Shown here in pieces: positions 28,512 through 37,093 of a DNA stretch of 64,000 nt. Each line of letters starts with the position of its first letter. The first letter of the stretch is position 1. Origin of the DNA: Lysobacter sp. MMG2 (GTDB taxonomy: Bacteria; Pseudomonadota; Gammaproteobacteria; Xanthomonadales; Xanthomonadaceae). Location of the stretch: NCBI RefSeq assembly GCF_016735495.2, contig NZ_JAERQY020000001.1, positions 1,054,001-1,118,000 on the forward strand. Direction: 5' to 3'. The translations under genes and the position numbers were made by a program. The notes under the pieces are model-generated. The model did no database searches and was not told where the DNA came from. It saw only the letters and a list, made by a program, of their open reading frames with translations.

Positions 28512-29380
28512 GCGCAGTCGTCGCGCGCCACGACGACGCGGGCAACGGCCGCGTCAGCGCCACCTTCGTCCTGTCGCTGATCGTGCACGGCATCGTGCTG
28601 CTGGGCGTGGGCTGGACGCTGGAAAAGGCGGCGCCGGTGATGCCGACGCTGGACGTGATCCTCACCCAGACCACCAGCGCGCTGACGCCGAAACAGGCGG
28701 ATTTCCTCGCCCAGGCCAACAACCAGGGCGGCGGCGAGCACGACAAGAGCACGCGCCCGCGCGAGGCGCAGTCCGGTCCCCTGCCGCAGGCCGCCACCGG
28801 CATCGCGCCGCGCACGCTGCGCGCGCAATCGCCCGCGCCACAGCCGGCGCCGCAGGCGCGCGTGGTCGCCAGCACGCGCGGCGACACCGCCACGCCTACG
28901 CCGCGCAGCACGCCCTCGCCCAGCGAGCGTCCGCTGCCGCGCGGCGAAGAAAAGATCGAGCGCGACATGCAGATGGCGCGACTGGCGGCCGAGATCCACA
29001 TGCGCTCGGAGCGCTACGCCAAGCGTCCATCGCGCAAGTTCGTCTCGGCCAGCACGCAGGAATACGTGTGGGCCGGCTACCTGCGCGAATGGGTGGACCG
29101 CGTCGAGCGCGTGGGCAACCTCAACTATCCCGATGAAGCGCGTCGCCGCCGGCTTGCAGGACAGGTGGTGATCAGCGTGGCGATCCGCCGCGACGGATCG
29201 GTCGAGCGCGCCGACATCGTGCGCAGCAGCGGCATTTCCCTGCTCGATGCCTCGGCGCTTCGCATCGCCAAGCTCGCCGAGCCTTATCCGCCGTTGCCAC
29301 GCACCGAGGAAAACCCGGACATCCTGCATGTCACGCGGACGTGGAACTTCCTGCCGGGCGGTGAGCTGGTCGACGATTGA
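28508..29380 (+). CDS. TonB-family energy transducer protein
   Basis: 290 residues. One N-terminal membrane helix (about 19-37, VLSLIVHGIVLLGVGWTL with the transmembrane His of TonB/TolA-type proteins), a Pro/Gln/Ala-rich periplasmic spacer (about 80-150), and a C-terminal TonB domain (NYPDEARRRRLAGQVVISVAIRRDGSV, about 205-285). The position after gshB is usual in xanthomonads. It may energise an outer-membrane receptor not encoded nearby. Start ATG 28508 overlaps the gshB stop; the long frame beginning at 27146 is mostly antisense or out-of-frame gshB sequence. Confidence 0.9.
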
Positions 29381-29442
29381 GCGCGGCGCGCTCGCGGCGC
29401 AGGCCCGGTGTCATCGAGCTCGCACCGGCAACTTCGCGATTA

Positions 29443-29470
29443 CGTCATCCCAGCGAAAGCTGGGATGACG
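29443..29470. repeat. CGTCATCCCAGC hairpin repeat with GAAA loop
   Basis: Perfect 12-bp stem CGTCATCCCAGC/GCTGGGATGACG closed by a GAAA tetraloop, in the convergent gap between the TonB-family gene and tsaB. Sequence of this type (TCATyCC..GGrATGA) is a frequent dispersed hairpin in xanthomonads and may end transcription or stabilise both 3' ends. Confidence 0.8.
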
Positions 29471-29531
29471 GGTAACGGAGCGGTGGCTAATGGGCGAAGA
29501 CTCGCACGAGCCAGTCGCCCGACGCCCTCAA

Positions 29532-30248
29532 CTACCGTTTCGCTTCCCGCAGCGCCTGCTGCTCGCGCAACGTCAACGCGACGTTATTGCGCAGATACGC
29601 AGGCTCGATGCGTTCGGCCGGCACCGCTTCACCGCGCGCATAGGCCTTTACGGCGAGGCGTGCGATATCCGCCGCATGCGGCAATTGCGTTGCATCGATC
29701 GATGCAAAACGACTGGAAAGACGCTGCGAAAGCGCATTCTCGGCCGCACCGAGACCGGTACCGACACCGAACCATCCGCTCTCGTCGCCGGGCACCACGA
29801 CGCTGTCGGGCGCGCCGACGCGCTCATCGCTCAACGCAAACGCATCGCCATCGCGCAGCTGGAACGCGGCCGAGTACACCTCGCCCATGCGCGCATCGAT
29901 CGCGGTGAGCACGCGGCGCGGTGCGCCGTCGCCGTCCGCATCGGCCCGCATCGCAAGCGCGGCGAGCGTGGACACTGGCACCACAGGGCGGTCCAGCGCC
30001 AGCGCGATGCCCTGCGCCAGCGCGATCGCCAGCCGCACGCCGGTGAACGCCCCGGGGCCACGGCCCACGGCGATCGCGTCGAGCTGGGAGCGCTTCACGC
30101 CGGCATCGGCCAGCAGTTCGTCTGCCCATGGGAGCGAGAGTTCAGCGTGCCGGCGCGGCGCGAGCTCGAACCGCTCGCGCACCTGGCCGTCGATCGACAA
30201 GGCGATCGACAGGGCTTCGGTAGAGGTTTCCAGGGCGAGCAGCTTCAT
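29532..30248 (-). CDS. tsaB: tRNA threonylcarbamoyladenosine biosynthesis protein TsaB
   Basis: 238 residues; scaffold partner of TsaD in t6A modification of ANN-decoding tRNAs. ASKHA-fold protein with LALETSTEALSIAL, HAELSLPWADELL, IAVGRGPGAFTGVRLAIALAQGIA and AIDARMGEVYSAAF, all TsaB landmarks. ATG 30248 overlaps the helicase stop (TGA 30245-30247). A TAGAAT -10-like element lies 7 nt before the ATG inside the helicase end, so the gene may also have its own leaderless transcript. Confidence 0.96.
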   Translation of the reverse strand: MKLLALETSTEALSIALSIDGQVRERFELAPRRHAELSLPWADELLADAGVKRSQLDAIAVGRGPGAFTGVRLAIALAQGIALALDRPVVPVSTLAALAMRADADGDGAPRRVLTAIDARMGEVYSAAFQLRDGDAFALSDERVGAPDSVVVPGDESGWFGVGTGLGAAENALSQRLSSRFASIDATQLPHAADIARLAVKAYARGEAVPAERIEPAYLRNNVALTLREQQALREAKR

Positions 30249-32380
30249 GGCGTGGATTCTAGCGGCGTGGCGGCGGTCTCCGTCGCGAAGAACGCCCCCA
30301 CGTCCTCGACGTGCCGCGTCTTGGGCAGCGGCGGCAGCGAGTTGAGGAAGACGCTGCCGTAGGTCTTGCTGGTCAGGCGCGGATCGCAGAGCACCAGCAC
30401 GCCGCGGTCGCTTTCGTTGCGGATCAGGCGGCCTGCGCCCTGCTTCAGCGCGATCACCGCCTGCGGCAGTTGCTCGTCGCGGAACGGATTGCCGCCGTTG
30501 CGGCGGATCGCGTCCAGGCGCGCTTCGAACACCGGGTCGTCCGGCGCGGCGAAAGGCAGTTTGTCGATCACCACCACGCTCAGCGCATCGCCGGCGACGT
30601 CCACGCCTTCGCGGAAACTCGCCGCGCCCAGCAGCACGCCATTGCCGGACGCGCGGAAGCGGTCCAGCAGCACCGGACGCGGCGCCTCGCCCTGCACGAA
30701 CAGCGGCCACGGACCGTCCTTGAGCAGTTCCGCCGCTTCGCGCAGGGCCCGGTGCGAGGCGAACAGCACGAAGGCACGGCCGCCCGAAGCTTCGAGCACG
30801 GGCCGGATCTTCTCCACCATGCTCTCGTTGTAGTTGCGCACGGTCGGATCGGGCAGCCCGCGCGGCATGTAGCACAGCGCCTGCGTTTCCCAGTCGAACG
30901 GACTGGGCACCAGCAGGGTGTGCGGCGGGTCTTCACCCTTGAGGTACAGGCCGAGCTTGATCGCGAAATGCTCGAAGCGACCGCCGACGGCGAGCGTGGC
31001 CGAGGTGAAGATCCACGCCGCCTGCGAACGCGCGCGGTGCTGCGCCAGCGGGCCGGCGACGTCCAGCGGCGTGCGGCTGAGGCGGAAGCCGCGCGCGGTC
31101 AGCTCGTACCAGAGCACGCTGCCGTCGTCCTTGGGCTTCTTCTTCGCGCCGGCGCCGACGTCATCGGCGCTTGCCTCCTGCGAATCGACCTCGGCGAAAT
31201 CCTCGGCGAATTCGTCCTCGTCCTGCGAGTGCGTGGAATCGTCGCGCCAGCGCTTCAACCGGCCTTCGAACTCCACCGCGCGCGCGGCGCAGGCATCGAA
31301 GCCCGGCGAGGCCGACGCGAACGGCAGCACCGCCGCATGGAACGCGCGCAGCGCATCCTCCAGCCCATCGAAGGCCTGCTCGACCGTGGGCTCTTCGGCC
31401 GCGCGGCGACGCGTGCCACGCACGGGCAGTTCGTCCATCGCGGCACGCAGCGCGCGCACGCTCTGTTCGAGTCCTCGCGCGGGATCCTGCACGGCGGCGA
31501 GCGCGGACGGCACCTGGCGGCATTCGGTCAGCGCGTCACGGGCCAGTTCGACCAGCGGACGCGCGCTCAGCGCTTCGCCGAAGAACTGCGCAGCCAGTTC
31601 CGGCAGCTGGTGGGCCTCATCGACGACGAAGGCCTGCGCACCGGGCAGGATTTCGCCGAAGCCTTCCTGCTTGAGCGCGAGATCGGCCAGCAGCAGATGG
31701 TGGTTCACGACCACCAGATCCGCCGCCTGCGCGCGCTGGCGCGCCTGCACGACGAAGCAGTCGTTGAAGAAGGGGCACTCGCTGCCCAGGCAGTTCTCCG
31801 CCGTGCTGGTGACCATCGGCAGCAGCGGCGAGTCGTCGGGCAGCGCGTCGAGTTCGGCCAGATCGCCCATGCGCGTGCGGCCCGACCAGGCGACGATGCG
31901 CTGGAACTGCGCGGCCATCTCGCGCGAAGTGAACTTGGGCTCGCCCTGCGCCTGGCGCATGCGGTAGTGGCACAGGTAATTGGCGCGACCCTTCAGCAGC
32001 GCGGTCTTCAGGCCGACGCCGAGCGCATCGCGCACGCGCGGCAGGTCGCGGTGATAGAGCTGGTCCTGCAGCGCGCGCGTGCCGGTGGAGACGATGGTCT
32101 TCTTGCCCGACAGCAATGCCGGCACGAGGTAGGCGAACGTCTTGCCGGTGCCGGTGCCGGCTTCGGCCAGCAACGTGCCGCGATGGTCGACGGCCTCGGC
32201 CACGGCCGCGGCAAGGTCCTGCTGCGCCGGCCGCGAGGCGAAGGACGGAATGTTGCGCGCGAGTTCGCCGCCTTCGGCCAGCGCTTCGCGGCTGGCCTGG
32301 GCCAGACGGCTGACCGGGCGCGCGTCGTCCGGCGCGGCGTCGCGGGTCGATTCGATGGGCGATGGCGCCTGCGCGTGCAT
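30245..32380 (-). CDS. DinG/YoaA-type ATP-dependent DNA helicase (XPD-like, Fe-S)
   Basis: 711 residues; superfamily 2 5'-3' helicase for damaged or structured DNA. Walker A GTGTGKTFAYLVPALL, DEAH box FVVDEAHQLPE, motif III TSATL and motif VI QGAGRLIRNESDRG. The iron-sulfur domain is intact with four Cys in NYLCHY, NCLGSEC and FFNDC. An acidic, Asp/Glu-rich loop (about 400-430) lies in the arch region. ATG 32380 was chosen over the longer frame (32440), whose extra residues look like leader sequence. YoaA is the closer match in layout; DinG is the alternative. Confidence 0.93.
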   Translation of the reverse strand: MHAQAPSPIESTRDAAPDDARPVSRLAQASREALAEGGELARNIPSFASRPAQQDLAAAVAEAVDHRGTLLAEAGTGTGKTFAYLVPALLSGKKTIVSTGTRALQDQLYHRDLPRVRDALGVGLKTALLKGRANYLCHYRMRQAQGEPKFTSREMAAQFQRIVAWSGRTRMGDLAELDALPDDSPLLPMVTSTAENCLGSECPFFNDCFVVQARQRAQAADLVVVNHHLLLADLALKQEGFGEILPGAQAFVVDEAHQLPELAAQFFGEALSARPLVELARDALTECRQVPSALAAVQDPARGLEQSVRALRAAMDELPVRGTRRRAAEEPTVEQAFDGLEDALRAFHAAVLPFASASPGFDACAARAVEFEGRLKRWRDDSTHSQDEDEFAEDFAEVDSQEASADDVGAGAKKKPKDDGSVLWYELTARGFRLSRTPLDVAGPLAQHRARSQAAWIFTSATLAVGGRFEHFAIKLGLYLKGEDPPHTLLVPSPFDWETQALCYMPRGLPDPTVRNYNESMVEKIRPVLEASGGRAFVLFASHRALREAAELLKDGPWPLFVQGEAPRPVLLDRFRASGNGVLLGAASFREGVDVAGDALSVVVIDKLPFAAPDDPVFEARLDAIRRNGGNPFRDEQLPQAVIALKQGAGRLIRNESDRGVLVLCDPRLTSKTYGSVFLNSLPPLPKTRHVEDVGAFFATETAATPLESTP
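30256..30261 (-). promoter_or_regulatory. Candidate -10 (TAGAAT) of tsaB
   Basis: On the minus strand GCTAGAAT ends 7 nt before the tsaB ATG (30248). Same octamer as for bioA. It lies within the last codons of the upstream helicase gene. Confidence 0.4.
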
Positions 32381-32500
32381 GAGGTCTCGACGTGGTCCCG
32401 GGGTCGCGCATCTCGCGCATGGATCGCATGCGGACGCCACCTGTCACGACACGCGCCGATCAGGAGAACTCGCGGGACGGCCAGGCCGTCGCTGCGCATA

Positions 32501-32520
32501 CGGGGCCTATTCTAGCCCCG
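32501..32520 (-). promoter_or_regulatory. GCTAGAAT element inside a CGGGGC/GCCCCG inverted repeat
   Basis: Minus-strand GCTAGAAT (TAGAAT at 32509-32514) about 130 nt upstream of the helicase start, within an inverted repeat CGGGGC (32501-32506) / GCCCCG (32515-32520). It could be the helicase promoter, a hairpin ending the upstream lipoprotein transcript, or both. Confidence 0.35.
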
Positions 32521-32544
32521 GCCTTCCGTCCGGCCCGTCGATCG

Positions 32545-33090
32545 TCAGTAACGCACGGGCGCGGCGACGGTGCAGGCGTCGCGTTCGCGGCGCGCATCGG
32601 CGACCGAGTCACCCGGAACTTCGACCGGAACCGCGCGCGCCTGCCGCACCTGGGCGATGGTTTCCCAGTGGCGGCGGCACAGCGGGCCGACCTTCGAGCC
32701 GCGCTCGATGCCCTGCCGCGCGAAGCGTTCTGCGCCGGCGAGGTCCTTTTCCAGCAGCGCTGCCTCGGCGCGCTCCTGCAGCAGCGCCGGATCGTCCGGG
32801 TTGAGCTGCAGCGCGTGGTCGAGCGCCTGCGCGGCCTGCGCGTATTGGCCGGCTTTCTCGAAGCGCTCGGCGTCCTCGCGCAGGTCGTCGACCTGCGGAT
32901 CGCGGATGGGCTGCACGTCCAGCTCGGTGCTGGCCGCGCCGCCGGATGCGCGGATCGCGGTCACCGCGGCGACGGGGTCGATGGTCGGCGCCGGCGGGGG
33001 CGGCGGCGTGGTGCTGCATGCGGCCAGGACGGCGCCGGCCAGTGCAGCGATTGCGATGCGGGGGATGCGGGGGATGCGGGGGGACATCAT
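32545..33090 (-). CDS. TPR-containing lipoprotein, unknown function
   Basis: 181 residues. Signal peptide with lipobox LAACS (Cys about residue 25), then a proline run and a helical TPR-like repeat (DDLREDAERFEKAGQYAQAAQALDHALQLNPDDPALLQERAEAAL). The last 40 residues contain two further Cys. The start overlaps the PBP1B stop by one base (TGATG), so it is coupled to mrcB; it might be a PBP1B partner in the outer membrane like LpoB, but it does not look like LpoB, so this is only a position-based idea. Confidence 0.85.
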   Translation of the reverse strand: MMSPRIPRIPRIAIAALAGAVLAACSTTPPPPPAPTIDPVAAVTAIRASGGAASTELDVQPIRDPQVDDLREDAERFEKAGQYAQAAQALDHALQLNPDDPALLQERAEAALLEKDLAGAERFARQGIERGSKVGPLCRRHWETIAQVRQARAVPVEVPGDSVADARRERDACTVAAPVRY

Positions 33091-35468
33091 CACGGGGTCT
33101 CTGGCGGCGGGGCGTCCTCGCGCGGGGCTTCTTCTTCCTTGCGGCCGATGCCGAACCAGTCGCGCCAGCCGCCGCTTTCCTCCTGCACGGGCTCCGGCGC
33201 GGGGCACGGGGCGTACGGGGGAGCGAAGCCGGCGACGAAGGCGAAGCGGCGCGCGCCGGGGCAGTCGGCGTCGGTGGTGTTGGAGGCGATCGTCCACTGC
33301 CAGTCGATGCCCTTGTTGCCCACTTCCAGCGGCGCGGTGGGCAGGCGCGAGAAGATCGCCGACCACACGCGCATCGCGCCGGTGGCGCCGTACAGGCCGG
33401 TTTCCTTGTTCTGGTCGTTGCCGACCCAGATCACGGCGAGGTGATCGCCGGTCCAGCCGGCGAACCAGCTGTCGCGGCCATCATTCGACGTGCCGGTCTT
33501 GCCGGCGGGCGACAGACGACCCAGACCGTCGCGCACGAGCTGCGTGCCGGTGCCGTTGGACACCGCCTGCTGCAGCGCGATGGTGATCAGGCGCGCGGCG
33601 ATGGCGTCGCCTTCCTGCGCCGGGGCGGGTTCCTTGTCGTAGCGGTTGAGCGCTTTCCCGTTGGCGTCGAGCACGCCGCGCACGGCGTGCAGCGGCTGGA
33701 TCTCGCCGCCGGAGGCCAGGAACTGGTACAGCTGCGCCATCGCATACGGGCTCTGGTCCACCGCGCCGAGGATCAGCGAGGGGTTCGGCGTGGATTCGAT
33801 GCCGGCCAGCGTGCGGATCAGGCTAGAGATGCGCTCCGGATCCACCTGCATGCCCACGCGCACCGTGGCCTGGTTGTAGGACATCGCCAGCGCATCGATC
33901 AGGCGCACCGTGCCGTGGCTGCGGCCGTCGGAATTGCCGGGGTTCCAGTTCTTGTTCTTGCCCAGCGCGACGGTGACGGGCGAGTCGTCCACCCAGCTGG
34001 CCAGCGAATACTTGCCCGGCTGCGCCAGCGCCAGCAGGTACACGAACGGCTTGAGCAGCGAGCCGACCGGACGCTGCGCTTCGACCGCGCGGTTGAAGCC
34101 GTGCTCGGCGACGCTGCGGCTGCCGACCACGGCGACGACGTTGCCGTTGTGCACGTCGGTCACCACCAGCCCGGTCTGCAGCGGCGGACGGCGCTTGTTG
34201 TCCAGGCTCTTGAGCGTACGCGCGACAGCGCCTTCGGCCATGGCCTGCGCTGAAGGCGACATGCCGCTCATCACGCTCAGGCCCGCGCCGGCCAGCGCAT
34301 CGGCCGGATAGTCGCGCGCCATCTGGCGGCGGATCAGGTCGATGTAGGCCGGAAAGCGGTTCGCAGCGGTGCTGCCGGGATCCTGGGTCACGCCCAGCGG
34401 AGCCTTCAGGGCGCGCTGGTATTCGGCGTCGTCGATGAGCTGCGTTTCGTGCATTTCGCCCAGGACGAAGTTGCGGCGTTCCAGTGCGCGCTCGGGATTG
34501 CGACGCGGGTCGTAGTACGACGGGCCGCGGACGATGCCGATCAGCAGCGCGATCTGTTCGGTGCTCAGATCGGCCAGGTCGCGGCCGAACCAGAACTCCG
34601 CGCCGGCGGCGACGCCGTGGATCGCCTGCGCGCCGCGCTGGCCCAGGTACACCTGGTTGAAGTACGCCTCCAGGATCGTGCCCTTGTCGTAACGGGCCTC
34701 GATCAACAGGGCGTACAGGATTTCCTTGCCCTTGCGGCTGATCGTGCGCTCGCGGCCGATGCCCAGCAGGCCGCTGCGCGCCAACTGCTGGGTCAGCGTG
34801 CTGGCGCCCTGCGTGCTGCCGGTGGCGGTCTTGAAGGCCGCGCGGATCATGCCGCTGAGGTCGATGCCGTAGTGGCTGTTGAAGTCGCGGTCTTCCACCG
34901 CCTGCAGGCCGGTGACCAGCAGCTCCGGCACTTCGCGCAGGCGCACCAGGCGGCGTTCCTCGTTCTTCTGGCCGTAGAGCGTGGCGATGCGTGCCGGGTC
35001 CAGGCGCGCGGACTTCAGTGCGCGCTTGTTCTGCGGATCACGCACCGAGGCGACCTTGCTCCCGGAGAGCACCACTTCGATGCGACGCGCCTGGACGTCG
35101 CCGTCCACGTCCTTGAAGCCGCGGCTGGACACCAGCCAGCGTCCGCCGTTGCGGGCATAGGTACCGGGCCGGGTGCCGTCGCCGGCGTGATACGCGGCCG
35201 CGTCGAGTTCGGTCTTGAGCGTGGCGGCGTCCAGGGTCTTGCCGGGCGCCAGTTCGAGCGGGCGTGCGTAGACGCGGGTCGGAATCTGCCACTTCAGCTG
35301 GCCGAAGCGCTCGCCGACTTCGTGATTCAGATACAGCGTGTAGGGGATCAGGAAACCCAGCCCCAGGCCGATCGCCGCCAGCACCCAGATGACCAGCCTC
35401 CGGCGCCACTGCGGGGCGCGCTCGTCGGCGTTGTCGTTTTCGTCTTCGTCGTACTCGATGTGGGCCAC
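33090..35468 (-). CDS. mrcB: Penicillin-binding protein 1B (bifunctional transglycosylase/transpeptidase)
   Basis: 792 residues; polymerises and cross-links peptidoglycan. Short cytoplasmic tail rich in Asp/Glu, one membrane helix (about 25-46), UB2H domain (WQIPTRVYARPLEL), GT51 domain with catalytic Glu in AVEDRDFNSHYGID and GASTLTQQLARS, and a transpeptidase domain with SLLK (SxxK), SYN (SxN) and KTGTS. The C-terminal 40 residues are Pro/Glu-rich. The start is GTG 35468; no in-frame ATG lies near. A GCTAGACT -10-like element is 39 nt upstream. Confidence 0.97.
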   Translation of the reverse strand: MAHIEYDEDENDNADERAPQWRRRLVIWVLAAIGLGLGFLIPYTLYLNHEVGERFGQLKWQIPTRVYARPLELAPGKTLDAATLKTELDAAAYHAGDGTRPGTYARNGGRWLVSSRGFKDVDGDVQARRIEVVLSGSKVASVRDPQNKRALKSARLDPARIATLYGQKNEERRLVRLREVPELLVTGLQAVEDRDFNSHYGIDLSGMIRAAFKTATGSTQGASTLTQQLARSGLLGIGRERTISRKGKEILYALLIEARYDKGTILEAYFNQVYLGQRGAQAIHGVAAGAEFWFGRDLADLSTEQIALLIGIVRGPSYYDPRRNPERALERRNFVLGEMHETQLIDDAEYQRALKAPLGVTQDPGSTAANRFPAYIDLIRRQMARDYPADALAGAGLSVMSGMSPSAQAMAEGAVARTLKSLDNKRRPPLQTGLVVTDVHNGNVVAVVGSRSVAEHGFNRAVEAQRPVGSLLKPFVYLLALAQPGKYSLASWVDDSPVTVALGKNKNWNPGNSDGRSHGTVRLIDALAMSYNQATVRVGMQVDPERISSLIRTLAGIESTPNPSLILGAVDQSPYAMAQLYQFLASGGEIQPLHAVRGVLDANGKALNRYDKEPAPAQEGDAIAARLITIALQQAVSNGTGTQLVRDGLGRLSPAGKTGTSNDGRDSWFAGWTGDHLAVIWVGNDQNKETGLYGATGAMRVWSAIFSRLPTAPLEVGNKGIDWQWTIASNTTDADCPGARRFAFVAGFAPPYAPCPAPEPVQEESGGWRDWFGIGRKEEEAPREDAPPPETP

Positions 35469-35507
35469 GGCATGGGAGAATGGCAGGGCTGTGCCCTCGT
35501 CCGGGCG

Positions 35508-35515
35508 AGTCTAGC
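35508..35515 (-). promoter_or_regulatory. Candidate -10 (GCTAGACT) of mrcB
   Basis: Minus-strand GCTAGACT upstream of the mrcB GTG, predicting a 5' UTR of about 30 nt. Same family of elements as at bioA, recQ and queE. Confidence 0.35.
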
Positions 35516-35570
35516 GCAGCCTTCCATCGCCACCCCGCGCTCAGGGTGTCCAGGGATTACTCCGAGCTGA

Positions 35571-36866
35571 ATGAAACCGGCGGCGCACAAGCGCTGGCCT
35601 GAAGGTCAAAACGTGTTCGACGAGGTTGTCTGGCAATTCAAGCGGTGGGTTCAACGCTATCGACGCCTGCTTTCCAGCCTGCGCATGCGCGGCTGGGCGG
35701 GGACGCTCGAACGCGTGCGACAGCCCAGGCCGAATGAGGCCCCCGACACAGGGCCGGCGGTAAGCATCCCGGTGCCGGCCCCCGGCACGCGCCGCATCCT
35801 CATCGTCGATGCGGTGTTTCCGGATCCCGAACGCGATTCCGGTTCCGTGCGCCTGTGCACGATGATCCGCCTGATCGGCGAAATGGGCTGGCACGTGCAT
35901 TTCCACGCCGACGAAGGACGTGCCACGCCGACGGACCTGCGCCAACTGTCCGCGCTGGGCGCAAGCGTCTGCGAAGGCGGCATCGTGCGCTGGCTGCGCG
36001 CGAATGGCGGGGCGCTGGACGCGGTGATCCTGTCGCGCGCGCCGGTCGCCGACCAGTACCGCGGCCTGGTGCGCAAGTTCGCGCCGCGCGCCCTGTTGAT
36101 CTTCGATACCGTCGACCTGCATTTCCTGCGCGAACGCCGCGGGGCAGACCTGCTCGGTGATCCCGCGCTGCAAAGGCAGGCGCAAGCGACGCTGCGTCGG
36201 GAACTCGAACTGATCGCCGCCTGCGACCTGTCGCTGGTGGTGAGCGAGGAAGAGAAGCGGATGCTTGCCGACCTGGCTCCGCGACACCGCGTCGAACTGC
36301 TCAGCAACATCCACCGCGTGCATTCCAGCGCCACGCCGTTCGAACAGCGGCGCGACCTGCTGTTCATCGGCGGCTTCTCGCACCCGCCGAACCTCGACGC
36401 CATGGTGTGGTTCACGCGCGAAGTATTGCCGCTCGTCCACCGGTCGCTGCCGGAGATCACCCTGCACGTCGTGGGCGACCTCACCCAGGCCGCCATTGCG
36501 CAACTGAGCGCCCCGCGCGTGGAGTTGCACGGACGCGTGGCCGACCTCAGCGCACTGCTCGACGGATGCCGCCTGTCGGTGGCGCCCTTGCGATTCGGCG
36601 CGGGCGTGAAGGGCAAGGTGAACACCGCGATGAGCCACGGGCTGCCCGTGGTACTCACGCCCATCGCCGCGGAAGGCATGCACGTTTCGCACGAGCGCGA
36701 CGCGATGATCGCCGGCGACGAGCGCGAGTTCGCCGACGCAATCGTCCGTGCCTACCTCGATCCGGCGCTGTGGCACAGGCTGTCGGACGGCGGCCTGCAG
36801 AATGTCGCCACGCATTTCTCCGAAGACGTTGCACGACAAACCCTAAAGAACATCCTTCCACACTGA
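35571..36866 (+). CDS. Family 4-type glycosyltransferase
   Basis: 431 residues. The N-terminal 70 residues are basic and poorly conserved; a GT-B fold follows, with RRILIVDAVFPDPERDSGS at the N-domain and, in the C-domain, FIGGFSHPPNLDAMVWF, DLSALLDGCRLSVAPLRFGAGVKGKVNTAMSHGLPVVLTP (nucleotide-sugar binding). Probably builds a surface polysaccharide. The start is uncertain: ATG 35571 has only a weak ribosome site. Its stop overlaps the next gene by one base. Confidence 0.88.
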   Translation: MKPAAHKRWPEGQNVFDEVVWQFKRWVQRYRRLLSSLRMRGWAGTLERVRQPRPNEAPDTGPAVSIPVPAPGTRRILIVDAVFPDPERDSGSVRLCTMIRLIGEMGWHVHFHADEGRATPTDLRQLSALGASVCEGGIVRWLRANGGALDAVILSRAPVADQYRGLVRKFAPRALLIFDTVDLHFLRERRGADLLGDPALQRQAQATLRRELELIAACDLSLVVSEEEKRMLADLAPRHRVELLSNIHRVHSSATPFEQRRDLLFIGGFSHPPNLDAMVWFTREVLPLVHRSLPEITLHVVGDLTQAAIAQLSAPRVELHGRVADLSALLDGCRLSVAPLRFGAGVKGKVNTAMSHGLPVVLTPIAAEGMHVSHERDAMIAGDEREFADAIVRAYLDPALWHRLSDGGLQNVATHFSEDVARQTLKNILPH

Positions 36867-37093
36867 TGCGGATCGCCCAACTCAATCGTCTCATCACGCG
36901 CCAGCCGGCCATCAAGCGCGGCCTGGTGCGCCTGGTCGCATGTTTTCCGGCGCTGGACATGTACCTGCGCCGCAGGATGCACCGCGACCATCACCAGCCC
37001 CCGGTGCTGTTGATGGAAGCGGCGCGACTTCCGGAAGAAGCCGCCGCGATCTACCGTCGCCTCAATGAACGCAAGGCCGGTCGCCGCGCATGA
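36866..37093 (+). CDS. Small basic protein coupled between glycosyltransferase genes
   Basis: 75 residues, basic (12 Arg in RLITRQPAIKRGLVRL-like N-terminus and RRRMHRDH), ending in a helix (LPEEAAAIYRRLNERKAGRRA). No family recognised. Overlap with both neighbours (TGATG at its start, ATGA at its end) argues that it is real and translated at fixed ratio with the glycosyltransferases. Possibly a small accessory or membrane-peripheral subunit. Confidence 0.7.
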   Translation: MRIAQLNRLITRQPAIKRGLVRLVACFPALDMYLRRRMHRDHHQPPVLLMEAARLPEEAAAIYRRLNERKAGRRA

